DNA of 64,000 nt, taken from NCBI RefSeq assembly GCF_012726175.1, contig NZ_JAASAD010000001.1, forward strand, positions 372,001-436,000, given 5' to 3'. Source of the DNA: Micromonospora sp. HNM0581 (GTDB lineage: Bacteria > Actinomycetota > Actinomycetes > Mycobacteriales > Micromonosporaceae). The position numbers and the translations under genes are program-made. A model generated the notes under the pieces. It was given only the letters and a program-made list of their open reading frames with translations. It had not been told where the DNA came from and searched no databases. Of this stretch, positions 29,405-38,023 are shown piece after piece (position 1 is the first letter of the stretch; the number at the start of each line of letters is the position of its first letter).

Positions 29405-30424
29405 GTGATGGTGCGCGAGTGGGACCCCAGGACCGCGTCGTCCGCCGAGATCGCGTCCCTGCTGGACACGCTGAACGCGGTCTTGGCGGCCGATCTCCCG
29501 CAGGATCCGCCGTGGCGGGAGAGTTCCCTGCGGGAGTACCTCGCCGAGGTGATGCCGGGCGAACGACGGATCGCCTGGATCGCCCAGGGGGAACCGGCTG
29601 CCGACGGCACCCCGGGAGCCGTCCTCGGTCAGGTGCACGTGTTGCTGCTCGGCAACATCGGCGTGCTCGAGGTTCTGGTCCACCCCAGCGTTCGACGCAA
29701 CGGGCTGGGGCGTGATCTCGTCCTACGCGCGGCACGTCGCGTCTACCAGGAGGGCTTCGAGTCGATCGGGGTGGAGGTGGTCGGTGACACTCCCGCCGTC
29801 GCCTTCTACGAGTCGCTCGGCTTCAGCCGGGAGTACGTCGAGACGCGCAGCGTCCTCGATCTCTCCAGCGTCGACTGGGCCGAGTTGGCGGAAATGTCCA
29901 CCGGGGTCGGTGCGGGCTACCGCATCCAGTTCCACCCCGGCGGCCCACCGGACGAACTGATCGAGGCGTACGCGCGGGCCAAGGCCGAGACTCAGGACCT
30001 TGAGGACGGCGAGCTACGGCCCAGCTCGTACGACCCGCAGCGGCTTCGGGACAGCCTCGACTGCCTGCACCGACGGGGCATGCAGCCGTACATCGTGCTC
30101 GCCCTGCACCAGCAGACCGGTGCGGTGGCCGGCCTGACCGAGGTGGTGGTGCCGGCCCAGCATCCGACCCGTGCCGACCAGTACGACACCATCGTGGTGC
30201 AGGACCACCAGGGTAATGGCATCGATCGGGCGATGAAGGCCCGCATGCTGTTGGAGCTGCGCTCCGCCGAGCCGCAGCTGACCGAGGTGCAGACCTGGAA
30301 CGCCCAGGCCAACGAGTCCATGCTCAAGGTCAACGCCGAGTTGGGTTACCGCACCGACCGGGACTGGTGCGAGTACAGCATCGACGTCGCCGAGCTGGTC
30401 CACCGTCTCGACGCGACGCGCTGA
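29405..30424 (+). CDS. Two-domain GNAT acetyltransferase
   Basis: 339 residues made of two GNAT folds. The first (about 1-155) has the acetyl-CoA loop VHPSVRRNGLGRDLVLRAAR and FYESLGFSREY. The second (about 180-335) has VVQDHQGNGIDRAMKARML, QTWNAQANESMLKVNAELG and the end LGYRTDRDW. The layout recalls mycothiol synthase MshD, but the acceptor-site sequence does not clearly match and MshD sits elsewhere in other genomes; substrate unknown. Start GTG 29405 (ATG 29408 is equivalent). It is convergent with hemB. Confidence 0.82.
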   Translation: MMVREWDPRTASSAEIASLLDTLNAVLAADLPQDPPWRESSLREYLAEVMPGERRIAWIAQGEPAADGTPGAVLGQVHVLLLGNIGVLEVLVHPSVRRNGLGRDLVLRAARRVYQEGFESIGVEVVGDTPAVAFYESLGFSREYVETRSVLDLSSVDWAELAEMSTGVGAGYRIQFHPGGPPDELIEAYARAKAETQDLEDGELRPSSYDPQRLRDSLDCLHRRGMQPYIVLALHQQTGAVAGLTEVVVPAQHPTRADQYDTIVVQDHQGNGIDRAMKARMLLELRSAEPQLTEVQTWNAQANESMLKVNAELGYRTDRDWCEYSIDVAELVHRLDATR

Positions 30425-30429
30425 CCCGG

Positions 30430-31413
30430 TCAGTAGCGCTGGCGGAGCAGTTGGGCCGCCTCGACGGCCCAGTAGGTCAGGATGATCTGGGCACCGGCGC
30501 GCCGGATCGAGGTGAGCGTTTCCATGATCACCCGCTCGCGGTCGACCCAGCCGTTCGCGGCAGCCGCCTCGACCATCGCATACTCCCCGGAGACCTGGTA
30601 CGCAGCCACGGGGACGTCCACGGCGGCGTGAACCGCCGCCACCACGTCGAGGTACGGCAGCGCCGGTTTGACCATCACCATGTCGGCCCCCTCCGCGACG
30701 TCCAGCGTGACCTCACGCAACGACTCACGCAGATTCGCCGGATCCTGCTGGTAGGCCCGCCGGTCCCCCTCCAACGCCGACTCGACAGCGTCACGGAAGG
30801 GGCCGAAGAAGGCCGAGGCGTACTTCACGGCGTACGCGAGCACAGCAACATCGGTGTGACCGGCCACGTCGAGTGCCTGGCGTACCACTGCGACCTGGCC
30901 GTCCATCATGCCGGACGGACCGACCACCCCGACCCCTGCGGCGGCCTGCGCCACCGCCATCTCGGCGTAAGCGGCGAGGGTGGCATCGTTGTCGACCTCG
31001 CCGGTCGGGGTGAGCAACCCGCAGTGCCCGTGCGAGGTGAACTCGTCCAGGCAGAGGTCACTCATCACCACGGTGGCGTCACCGACCTCGGCGACCACGT
31101 CCCGGATCGCGACGTTGAGGATGCCGCCCGGGTCGACGCCACCGGAGCCGCAGGCGTCCCGCGATGCCGGTACGCCGAACAGCATGATCCCGCCGACGCC
31201 GGCCTGTACCGCCCCCACGGCCGCCTTGCGCAGGGAGTCGCGGGAGTGTTGGAGCACACCCGGCAGTGAGGCGATGGCGCGTGGCTCGGTGAGTCCCTCC
31301 TTGACGAACATCGGCACGACCAGCTCGGCCGGGTCGAGGCGGGTCTCGGAGACCAGCCGGCGCATCGCCGCGGTACGGCGCAGCCGACGGGGCCGGATCT
31401 CGGGGTACGGCAT
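30430..31413 (-). CDS. hemB: Delta-aminolevulinic acid dehydratase (porphobilinogen synthase)
   Basis: 327 residues from ATG 31413 with GGAGGG just upstream. It condenses two 5-aminolevulinate molecules to porphobilinogen. The active-site lysines are in [15 protein letters not shown] and [10 protein letters not shown]. The metal loop reads [14 protein letters not shown]: two of the three zinc cysteines are kept and one is Asp, an intermediate form common in actinobacteria. It is the last gene of the rex-hemA-hemC-hemD-hemB operon, 35 bases after hemD. Confidence 0.95.
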   Translation of the reverse strand: MPYPEIRPRRLRRTAAMRRLVSETRLDPAELVVPMFVKEGLTEPRAIASLPGVLQHSRDSLRKAAVGAVQAGVGGIMLFGVPASRDACGSGGVDPGGILNVAIRDVVAEVGDATVVMSDLCLDEFTSHGHCGLLTPTGEVDNDATLAAYAEMAVAQAAAGVGVVGPSGMMDGQVAVVRQALDVAGHTDVAVLAYAVKYASAFFGPFRDAVESALEGDRRAYQQDPANLRESLREVTLDVAEGADMVMVKPALPYLDVVAAVHAAVDVPVAAYQVSGEYAMVEAAAANGWVDRERVIMETLTSIRRAGAQIILTYWAVEAAQLLRQRY

Positions 31414-31448
31414 GAACCCTCCCTGACGACCGTCCGGAGCCGGGACGG

Positions 31449-33029
31449 CTACCGGAACCTCAGCGCGGTCGGCCCCTGCACCTTCGAACCACGGCGCTGC
31501 TTCACCGGCATCGCGGCGAGCTTCTCCCGCAGCTCGACGGCGTAGCCGGCGAGCGCCTCCACCAGATCGGGCACCGACGCGTGCGGGGGCTGGACGTCGA
31601 CCCGCAGGCCGAACTCCGACGCGGTTTCCGCAGTCTTGGGCCCGATGACAGCAACAACGGTACGCGTGTGCGGCTTGCCGGCGATGCCGACCAGGTTCCG
31701 GACCGTGGAGGACGAGGTGAACAGCACGGCATCGAACCCGCCCGACTTGATCGCGTCCCGGATCTCGGCGGGCGGCGGGGCGGCCCTGACGGTCCGGTAC
31801 GCGGTCACGTCGTCGACCTCCCACCCGCGCTCGGTGAGCCCGGCGGCGAGCGTCTCGGTGGCGATGTCGGCGCGCGGCAGCAGCACCCGGCCGACTGGAT
31901 CCAACACCTCGTCGTGGGGCGAGAACTCGGCCAGCAGTCCCTCGGAGGACTGCTCACCGGCGGGAATCAGCTCCGGTTGGATGCCGAAGGCCCGGACCGC
32001 GTCGGCGGTGGCCTCGCCGATACATGCGATCTTGACGCCACCGAAGTGTCGGGCGTCCAGACCGTGCTCGGCGAACTTCTCCCAGACCGCCCGTACCGCA
32101 TTGACCGACGTGAAGATCACCCAGGCGTACCGACCGTCGACCAGGCCCTTGACGGCCCGTTCCATCTGGGCCGGGGTACGCGGCGGCTCCACCGCGATGG
32201 TCGGCACCTCGCAGGGAATCGCACCGTACGCACGCAGCCGGGCACTCATCGCGCCGGCCTGCTCCTTGGTACGGGGCACGAGTACCTTCCAGCCGTACAG
32301 CGGACGGTTCTCCCACCAGCTGAGCTTGTCCCGCTGGCCCACACCGTCGCCGACGGTCAGCACCACCCGGCCGGTGAACCCGAGTGCCGCCGCGACGAAG
32401 GAGTCCACGGTCGACGTGGTGGTGTACTGCGTCTCCCCGGTGCCGTCACCGGTCACCCCGACATCGGTGGCACCATTCACACCGGCGGCGAGCAGCCCGT
32501 CACGGACAGCGGCCAGGTCACCGGCGTCGACCGCCAGCGCAAGCGACCCGCGCTGCACGGCCGCCGCCAGCGCCTCGAAGTTCAGGGCACCCACGTCCTC
32601 GACATCGGCGGCGGTGCGTACGCCCGGCAGCGGCACACCCGCGTAGGTGGCCACCCCCTCGGCTTGGCCGACACCGGGCACCACCTCGAAGTGCGCGGCG
32701 GTACGCGCCACCGCCTGCACCTCCTTGACCACCGAATCGTGGCCGAACGGGTCACCGGCCACGAGATGCACCGCGTTCTGCCCGGACCGGGCCGCCGATA
32801 TCAGGATCTTGGCCACGTCGCCCGGCGCGCCCTCGGCCGGGGTGAACTGCGCATCGGAGCTGGCCTCCGCCCGGACGACGTCGAGCAGCGACTCGGGCAC
32901 TCCCCGGTCGTACACCACCTGGTCGGCGTCGACCAGGGCGTCGTGCGCCCGGCGGGTCAGCAGGCCCGGGTCGCCGGGTCCTGCCCCGACGAACGCGATA
33001 CGGCCTACGGGCTTACGGGTGCGGGTCAT
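31449..33029 (-). CDS. hemD: Uroporphyrinogen-III synthase with N-terminal methyltransferase-like domain
   Basis: 526 residues. Residues 1-250 resemble uroporphyrinogen-III C-methyltransferase ([18 protein letters not shown]), but the SAM loop normally written GGDPFxFGRGGE is [13 protein letters not shown], so methylation is doubtful. Residues 260-500 are the synthase ([56 protein letters not shown]), which closes hydroxymethylbilane to uroporphyrinogen III. The start overlaps hemC (ATGA). This fused form is the usual actinobacterial HemD. Confidence 0.93.
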   Translation of the reverse strand: MTRTRKPVGRIAFVGAGPGDPGLLTRRAHDALVDADQVVYDRGVPESLLDVVRAEASSDAQFTPAEGAPGDVAKILISAARSGQNAVHLVAGDPFGHDSVVKEVQAVARTAAHFEVVPGVGQAEGVATYAGVPLPGVRTAADVEDVGALNFEALAAAVQRGSLALAVDAGDLAAVRDGLLAAGVNGATDVGVTGDGTGETQYTTTSTVDSFVAAALGFTGRVVLTVGDGVGQRDKLSWWENRPLYGWKVLVPRTKEQAGAMSARLRAYGAIPCEVPTIAVEPPRTPAQMERAVKGLVDGRYAWVIFTSVNAVRAVWEKFAEHGLDARHFGGVKIACIGEATADAVRAFGIQPELIPAGEQSSEGLLAEFSPHDEVLDPVGRVLLPRADIATETLAAGLTERGWEVDDVTAYRTVRAAPPPAEIRDAIKSGGFDAVLFTSSSTVRNLVGIAGKPHTRTVVAVIGPKTAETASEFGLRVDVQPPHASVPDLVEALAGYAVELREKLAAMPVKQRRGSKVQGPTALRFR

Positions 33030-33997
33030 TCTGTGCTCCCAAATTGCTGGGTCCCCGGGCCGTCGTGTCCTTGCGGGCCGAGGATCGAGTCGGCGCCGAG
33101 GTCGAGGAGTTCGGCGGCGAGTGCCTTACCGATCTCCGCCGCATCGGCGGGCGTACCGGTGCGGGACAGCCGGACCTCGTGCGTACCGTCCGGGCTGATC
33201 ACCGCCCCGCGCAGGTAGATCTCATCGCCGTTCTCGCCCTCGGCGAGTTCGGCGTAGGCGGCGACCGGAGCGGAGCATCCGGCCTCCAGGGTGGCGAGCA
33301 TCGCCCGCTCCGCGGTGACCGCGGCGCGCGACGGTGCGTGGTCGAGCGTGGCGAGCAGCTCGACCAGATCGGTGTCGTCGAGCCGGCACTCCACCGCCAG
33401 TGCCCCCTGGGCGGGAGCCGGCAGCATCAGCATCGGGTCGAGCGTTTCGGTGACGGCGTCGGTCCGGTCGATACGGGCCAGACCCGCCCGGGCCAGGACG
33501 ACGGCGTCCAGGTCGGCGTCGGGGCCCAGCACCCGGGCCAGCCGGGTGTCGACGTTGCCCCGGATCGGGGTGACCGACAGGGCCATGCCCAGCGCGTGCA
33601 GCTGCGCGATCCGACGCAGCGCACCGGTGCCGACGACCGCGCCCGGCGGCAGCTCGGCCAGGGTCCGGCCGTCTCTGGCGACGAGCGCGTCACGCGGATC
33701 CTGACGGGGCGGCACCGCCGCGATGTGCAGACCCGCCGCGGTCGCGGTGGGCAGATCCTTGTACGAGTGGACAGCGAGGTCGATGGTCCCGGCGGCAAGT
33801 GCGTCGCGTAGTGCTGACACGAAGACGCCGACACCGAGCCGGTGCACCGGCGCGCTGGACCGATCGCCGGCCGTCACCACCTCGACCAGTTCGACCGGAC
33901 GGCCGGTACCTGCGGTGATCGCCTCGGCGACCTGACTCGACTGGGCCATGGCCAGTTTGCTGCCCCGGGTACCGAGGCGCAGCGGGGCATCGGTCAT
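33026..33997 (-). CDS. hemC: Hydroxymethylbilane synthase (porphobilinogen deaminase)
   Basis: 323 residues from ATG 33997, preceded by GGAGG. It joins four porphobilinogens into hydroxymethylbilane on a dipyrromethane cofactor. Motifs: LRLGTRGSKLAMAQS, VHSYKDLPT (catalytic Asp region), GTGALRRIAQL, IRGNVDTRL and the cofactor Cys in LEAGCSAPVAAY near residue 240. The start overlaps the hemA stop by 4 bases and the stop overlaps the hemD start, so the three are translationally coupled. Confidence 0.96.
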   Translation of the reverse strand: MTDAPLRLGTRGSKLAMAQSSQVAEAITAGTGRPVELVEVVTAGDRSSAPVHRLGVGVFVSALRDALAAGTIDLAVHSYKDLPTATAAGLHIAAVPPRQDPRDALVARDGRTLAELPPGAVVGTGALRRIAQLHALGMALSVTPIRGNVDTRLARVLGPDADLDAVVLARAGLARIDRTDAVTETLDPMLMLPAPAQGALAVECRLDDTDLVELLATLDHAPSRAAVTAERAMLATLEAGCSAPVAAYAELAEGENGDEIYLRGAVISPDGTHEVRLSRTGTPADAAEIGKALAAELLDLGADSILGPQGHDGPGTQQFGSTE

Positions 33998-35322
33998 CGC
34001 TCGCCTCCGGCTGGTGGGGTGATGTCGGGCACGGTGTCCACCGGCGAGGTCTGCGGGACCTGGAGGTCGAACAGTTCCCGCAGCAGGGCTGTGTACTGGT
34101 CTCCGCCCGGTTCGGCGGCGAGTTGACGGACCCGGACGGTCGGCTGGTGCAGCAGCCGCTGGACCACCCGGTGCACGGTGCGGGCCACCTCCGCGCGCTG
34201 GTCGTCGCTGAGGTCGGGGCGGCGTTGCGCGAGCCGGCGCAGCTCGGCGGTGACCACGTCGTCGGCCCGGCCACGTAGGGCCGCGACGGTCGGGGCGACA
34301 TCGGCACCGCGCAGCCAACTGAGGAAGGACTCGACCTCGCCGGTCACGATCCGCTCGACGGCGGCAGCATCGGCGGCCACCGGGCCGTCGGCGAGCAGCG
34401 CCGCCATCCGGTCGATGTCGATCACCTCGACACCGGGTAGCTCGGCGACGCCGGGGCCGACGTCCCGTGGTACCGCGAGGTCGAGCAGGACCAGTGGGCC
34501 GCGCCCCGGGTCGCGGCCGGCAGCGGCGGCGGCGACCACCTCGCGGGTGAGGACCGGCTCGGGCGAGGCGGTGGCGGCCACCACGATGTCCACCGTGCGC
34601 AGTGTCTCGGTCAGCTCGGCCATCGGTCGCGCGCCGGCACCGTAGGACTCGGCCAGCCGGACGGCACGGTCGGTGCTCCGGTTCGTCACGGTCAACGGCC
34701 CGGCACCGAGCCGGGACAGCGTCGCCACGCCCAGCGAGCCCATCGCGCCGGCGCCGACGATCAGTGCGGGACGCTCGGTGAGGTCGTCGTCGAGGTGACC
34801 GGCAGCGAGCCCCAGCGCGGCGGTGACCACGCTCTGGCCGGCGCGGTCGATGCCGGTCTCGGAGTGGGCCCGCTTACCCACCCGCAGTGCCTGCTGCATC
34901 AGTTCGTGCAGCAGCCGCCCGGCCGTGTCGGCCGCACTGGCCCAGTGGTAGGCGTCACGCAGTTGCCCGAGGATCTGCGCCTCACCGATCACCATCGAGT
35001 CCAGGCCGGCGGCGACCCGGAAGACGTGATCCACCGCAGCCGCGTCGAAGTGTACGTAGAGGTGGTTGGCGAGCGCGGCCGGTTGACAGCCCGCCTGCTC
35101 GGCGAGGACTGCGCAGATGTCACCGAGGCCACCGTGGAAACCGGACACCGCCGCGTAGACCTCCACCCGGTTGCAGGTGGAGACGAGGACGGCCTCGCTG
35201 ACGTAGGGCTGCGCGACCAGACGCCCCAGTGTGTGGTCGAGCCCGCTGGGAGACACCGCGAGGCGTTCCAGGATGGCGACCGGCGCGGTGCGGTAGGACG
35301 CGCCCACGACGAGGAGTTTCAC
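33994..35322 (-). CDS. hemA: Glutamyl-tRNA reductase
   Basis: 442 residues from GTG 35322. First committed step of the C5 pathway: reduces glutamyl-tRNA to glutamate-1-semialdehyde with NADPH. The catalytic Cys50 lies in STCNRVE; GEAQILGQLRDAY follows near residue 115, then the NADPH loop LIVGAGAMGSLGVATL near 185. GGAGG lies upstream, and the start overlaps the rex stop (GTGA). The partner hemL is not in the window. Confidence 0.96.
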   Translation of the reverse strand: MKLLVVGASYRTAPVAILERLAVSPSGLDHTLGRLVAQPYVSEAVLVSTCNRVEVYAAVSGFHGGLGDICAVLAEQAGCQPAALANHLYVHFDAAAVDHVFRVAAGLDSMVIGEAQILGQLRDAYHWASAADTAGRLLHELMQQALRVGKRAHSETGIDRAGQSVVTAALGLAAGHLDDDLTERPALIVGAGAMGSLGVATLSRLGAGPLTVTNRSTDRAVRLAESYGAGARPMAELTETLRTVDIVVAATASPEPVLTREVVAAAAAGRDPGRGPLVLLDLAVPRDVGPGVAELPGVEVIDIDRMAALLADGPVAADAAAVERIVTGEVESFLSWLRGADVAPTVAALRGRADDVVTAELRRLAQRRPDLSDDQRAEVARTVHRVVQRLLHQPTVRVRQLAAEPGGDQYTALLRELFDLQVPQTSPVDTVPDITPPAGGER

Positions 35323-36089
35323 GTGCCGATCGCCTCCTGACCTTCGCTGACCGCCAGTCCACCGGACAGCGCGGTGAGAGCGGAGCCACCGGTGGCGGGA
35401 AGCGCGGTCAGGGATGCCTTGCGGTGTTCGTGAAACGACAGGATCTGCAGTTCGATCGCGAGGTCGACCTTGCGCACGTCGACGCCTTCGGGAACCGTGA
35501 GTACGCACGGTGCGAAGTTCAGGATGCTCGTGACGCCGACGGCGACCAGCTGGTCGGCCACCCGTTGCGCAGCGGCGGCCGGGGTGGCGATGACACCGAT
35601 CGCGATGGACTCCTCGGCGGCGACCCGGGGCAGCTCGTCGACGTGCCGCACGACCAGTCCGCTGATCTCTTCGCCGACGCGTTCCTGGTCGGCGTCGAAG
35701 AGCGCGGCGATCCGAAAGCCGCGGCTGGCGAAACCGTCGTAGCCGGCCAACGCGTGGCCGAGGTTACCCACGCCGACCAGGGCGACCGCCCGACGCTGGG
35801 TGAGCCCGAGCACGTACTCGATCTGATCGATCAGCAGCCCGACGTCGTAGCCGACGCCCCGGGTGCCGTACGAGCCGAGTTGGGACAGGTCCTTGCGGAG
35901 CTTCGCCGAGTTCACCCCGGCGGCATTGGCCAATCCTTCACTCGAAACCGTCTCGTGACCGGTTTCGGCCAGGTTGTGCAGGGCACGAAGGTACTCGGGG
36001 AGCCGGGCCACCGTCGCCTCGGGCAGGTCCGGGAGCGCCGGTACGGCACCTGCGCGACCGGGCGCGCCAGGGTGACGGTGCTGACTCAT
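35319..36089 (-). CDS. rex: Redox-sensing transcriptional repressor Rex
   Basis: 256 residues from ATG 36089. The N-terminal winged helix (about 20-85) has TVSSEGLANAAGVNSAKLRKD; the Rossmann domain starts VALVGVGNLGHALAGYDGF and continues to FDADQERVGEEI. Rex senses NADH/NAD+: NADH releases it from DNA. It is first in the rex-hemA-hemC-hemD-hemB operon, the order known in Streptomyces coelicolor, and a Rex operator lies upstream (36209-36226), so it should repress itself and haem synthesis until NADH rises. The protein carries a short Gly/Ala C-terminal extension. Confidence 0.95.
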   Translation of the reverse strand: MSQHRHPGAPGRAGAVPALPDLPEATVARLPEYLRALHNLAETGHETVSSEGLANAAGVNSAKLRKDLSQLGSYGTRGVGYDVGLLIDQIEYVLGLTQRRAVALVGVGNLGHALAGYDGFASRGFRIAALFDADQERVGEEISGLVVRHVDELPRVAAEESIAIGVIATPAAAAQRVADQLVAVGVTSILNFAPCVLTVPEGVDVRKVDLAIELQILSFHEHRKASLTALPATGGSALTALSGGLAVSEGQEAIGT

Positions 36090-36197
36090 GAGACTCCGTG
36101 CGGTGCGATCCTCGACCAACTCCACCGGTCGGCCTTTTCGGGACTCCCGCTGACGACCGATGTTGCCGGCTGTGCTAGCAGGACGCGTCGGAATTAC

Positions 36198-36226
36198 ACA
36201 GTAGGCGCTTGTGAAGACGTGCACAA
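36198..36226 (-). promoter_or_regulatory. rex-hem promoter with overlapping Rex operator (ROP)
   Basis: Read on the minus strand, the 18-mer TTGTGCACGTCTTCACAA (36226-36209) matches the Rex consensus TTGTGAAnnnnTTCACAA except at two adjacent bases of one half. A promoter fits the same DNA: -35 TTGTGC (36226-36221), a 17-base spacer and -10 TACTGT (36203-36198). Bound Rex would cover the -35 and most of the spacer. The ATG of rex is about 109 bases downstream of the -10. Confidence 0.75.
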
Positions 36227-36425
36227 ATCGCGATCTTGCTGGCACGGCCCACGCCCCCACCGGCCCCTCCATTCCACAAGATCGATCACCACCTCGTCAT
36301 AGGGATCCGCACGAGTATCGCTCCATCCCGACTTCTCTGACCAATCACTCGCTGCCCGCCTTCGACATTCAATTGGCCGACGGCCGACTTATCGCCCCGA
36401 AAGACCGATTCTGTAGGCGGTGACG
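36227..36425. other. Spacer between the rex promoter and the HAD gene
   Basis: About 200 bases without a gene. It is less GC-rich than its surroundings. No hairpin, second Rex site or convincing start with a ribosome site was seen. It holds the 3' flank of the minus-strand HAD gene. Confidence 0.4.
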
Positions 36426-37094
36426 TCACGCTCGGTGCAGCGGATCGACCAGGTGGGTGGCGAGGGTCACCGCTCCGGTGAGGGTGTCCGCGACGGGGTG
36501 GCCGGAGGCGACCAGCCGGGAGCGGTCGGTGAAACCACCGGTGTAGAGCACGGCGTGGGCACCGACGGACCGGGCCGCGTCGGCGTCGTCGAGCGAGTCA
36601 CCGATCAGCACCACCGATCGACCGTCGACACCCAGCGCGTCGAGGTGCCGTACCAGCGACTCCGCCTTACGGTCGCCACCGACCTGGGCCCGCAGCCCGT
36701 CGACCCGGGCGAACCGCCCGGCCAGCCCGTACGTCGCGACGGCCGGCACCAACTCGTCGTGGAACCACATCGACAACAGGGACTGGCTACCGGACCAGGC
36801 CGTCATCGCGTCCACGGCGTCGTGCGCCAGCTCACAGCTGGTCAGACCCGACCGGTAAGCGTCGTGGAAGATCCTGTCCAGTCGACCGAACGCGTCGTCG
36901 CCCACCGCGCGACCGAGGACCTCCGCGTAGTAGTCGGCGATCGGCCGCCGGAACCGTACCCGGTGCTCGTCGGAGCTGACGCTCGGCCCGCCCTCGCTGG
37001 CGAACACCGCGTTGGTGCAGGCCACCACGAGGCTCAGGTCGTTGAGCAGGGTGCCGTTCCAGTCCCACACCAGATGAGGGCTCGCAGAGGTCAT
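36426..37094 (-). CDS. HAD-family phosphatase
   Basis: 222 residues, HAD subfamily I. Motif I is VWDWNGTLLNDL (nucleophile Asp first of DWNGT), motif II a Ser in SMWFHDE, the Lys of motif III in GDRKAES and motif IV IGDSLDDADAA. A cap is inserted between motifs I and II (about 20-85). The sequence suggests a phosphoglycolate-phosphatase-like enzyme; the exact substrate is unknown. In M. tuberculosis a SerB-type HAD gene sits at a similar place beside hemA, which supports the neighbourhood but not the function. It lies 38 bases after the glutaredoxin gene. Confidence 0.85.
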   Translation of the reverse strand: MTSASPHLVWDWNGTLLNDLSLVVACTNAVFASEGGPSVSSDEHRVRFRRPIADYYAEVLGRAVGDDAFGRLDRIFHDAYRSGLTSCELAHDAVDAMTAWSGSQSLLSMWFHDELVPAVATYGLAGRFARVDGLRAQVGGDRKAESLVRHLDALGVDGRSVVLIGDSLDDADAARSVGAHAVLYTGGFTDRSRLVASGHPVADTLTGAVTLATHLVDPLHRA

Positions 37095-37132
37095 CGCCGC
37101 ACCCTATCCGGCAGCCCGTGGATACGACCGCC

Positions 37133-37384
37133 TCACAGTTGCGGGGTGGTCAGGTCACGCAGCAACCGCTCCTCCTCGACCCGCCAGTAGCCGTGCTCCC
37201 TACCGTCGAGCAGCACCACAGGCACCCGGTCGCCGTACTCACGTTCCAGCTCCACGTCACCACTGACGTCCCGTTCGGTCCACCGGTCGCCAGTGACCGC
37301 GACCACCCGGTCGAGGGCCGCCTTGGCATCCTCGCAGAGGTGACAGCCAGGACGAGTGATCAGCGTCAGGCGAGGTTCACGCAT
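37133..37384 (-). CDS. Glutaredoxin-like protein (DUF836 type)
   Basis: 83 residues from ATG 37384 with GAGGAG upstream; the longer open frame is ignored. Thioredoxin fold: TLITRPGCHLCEDAKAALD with CxxC (Cys14 and Cys17), then RVPVVLLDGRE with the cis-Pro. It is a small thiol-disulphide reductase; in this group the reductant may be mycothiol rather than glutathione. Its place between HAD and bldN or rex is conserved in actinobacteria (Rv0508 by memory). Confidence 0.9.
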   Translation of the reverse strand: MREPRLTLITRPGCHLCEDAKAALDRVVAVTGDRWTERDVSGDVELEREYGDRVPVVLLDGREHGYWRVEEERLLRDLTTPQL

Positions 37385-37876
37385 TGGTCTCCTCTGTCGT
37401 GCCGAGTTGGGTCTGGCGTACCTTCCCCACCGCCGAGTGTGGCAGCACGTCGCCGGAATCGACTCCGGAGGGTACGTGAACTTGGCCAGATTACGCGTGT
37501 GGGGGCGACGGTCCACGAAGGCACGGCCGGTCCCGCTTACGGAACCGAACCCGTCACCGACCGTGCGGTACAGATGCGACAGTCCCGGCCCGCCGATGGT
37601 CCGACCGCTGTCTGCACCAGACTCCAGCAGGCCGAAGCTCCTGACGGTCGACCCGACCTCTAGCTGCAAGAACATCGGCTTCTCTCAAGCAGCTTCGTCG
37701 TCGGTTGTCAACTACGCCCGACGGACAACCGGTCCGCCAGCCCAGCGACACGTCGGGAAATACTTTGGCCCTGTGTAACGGACTTGCCACGCGCGGGTGA
37801 CGTTGGCCCTATCATCACTCGGGTCGGCTCACCCCATTTGCCGTGAGTCGACACCCCTCAGCCCGAGGAGGCCCCC
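37385..37876 (+). promoter_or_regulatory. Long upstream region of the bldN unit
   Basis: About 490 bases with no supported gene. The last 120 are AT-rich compared with the rest. They hold a BldD-like half-site (TCACTCGGGT, 37815-37824; the second half of the consensus is poor), and a 5-bp inverted repeat (CTCAC 37828-37832 / GTGAG 37843-37847). In Streptomyces bldN is a known BldD target. A strong ribosome site GAGGAGG (37865-37871) begins the small ORF that follows. Confidence 0.4.
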
Positions 37877-38023
37877 GTGCCGTTGAGCGCATTGGACCAG
37901 CACCTCAAGGGGATCTGCCGCCCGCCGGCACACCCCGGAGCCAGCCTGCCCGACAGGGCACCGACCGGTGGACCGGTCGGTGTCGCGTTGGCGGCCACCG
38001 GCGGAACGGAGGCGGCGCGATGA
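37877..38023 (+). CDS. Small ORF translationally coupled to bldN
   Basis: 48 codons starting at GTG 37877, five bases after GAGGAGG, the best ribosome site in this stretch. The product starts VPLSALDQHLKGICRPP and is Pro/Gly/Ala-rich afterwards; I know no homologue. Its TGA (38021-38023) overlaps the ATG of the sigma gene (38020) as ATGA, so ribosomes finishing it could restart on bldN. It may be a leader that tunes sigma synthesis, or a chance frame in a GC-rich 5' region. Confidence 0.45.
   Translation: MPLSALDQHLKGICRPPAHPGASLPDRAPTGGPVGVALAATGGTEAAR

Noticed and set aside
37554..37790. Minus-strand ORF of 78 codons upstream of the glutaredoxin gene
   Set aside because: No ribosome site, unusual codon use, no recognisable domain; treated as non-coding.
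37814..37828. BldD binding site upstream of bldN
   Set aside because: Only one half of the consensus fits; kept as a note in the intergenic entry, not as a separate site.
37843..38019. N-terminal extension of the sigma factor starting at GTG 37843
   Set aside because: No ribosome site, while ATG 38020 has GGAGG at a good distance.
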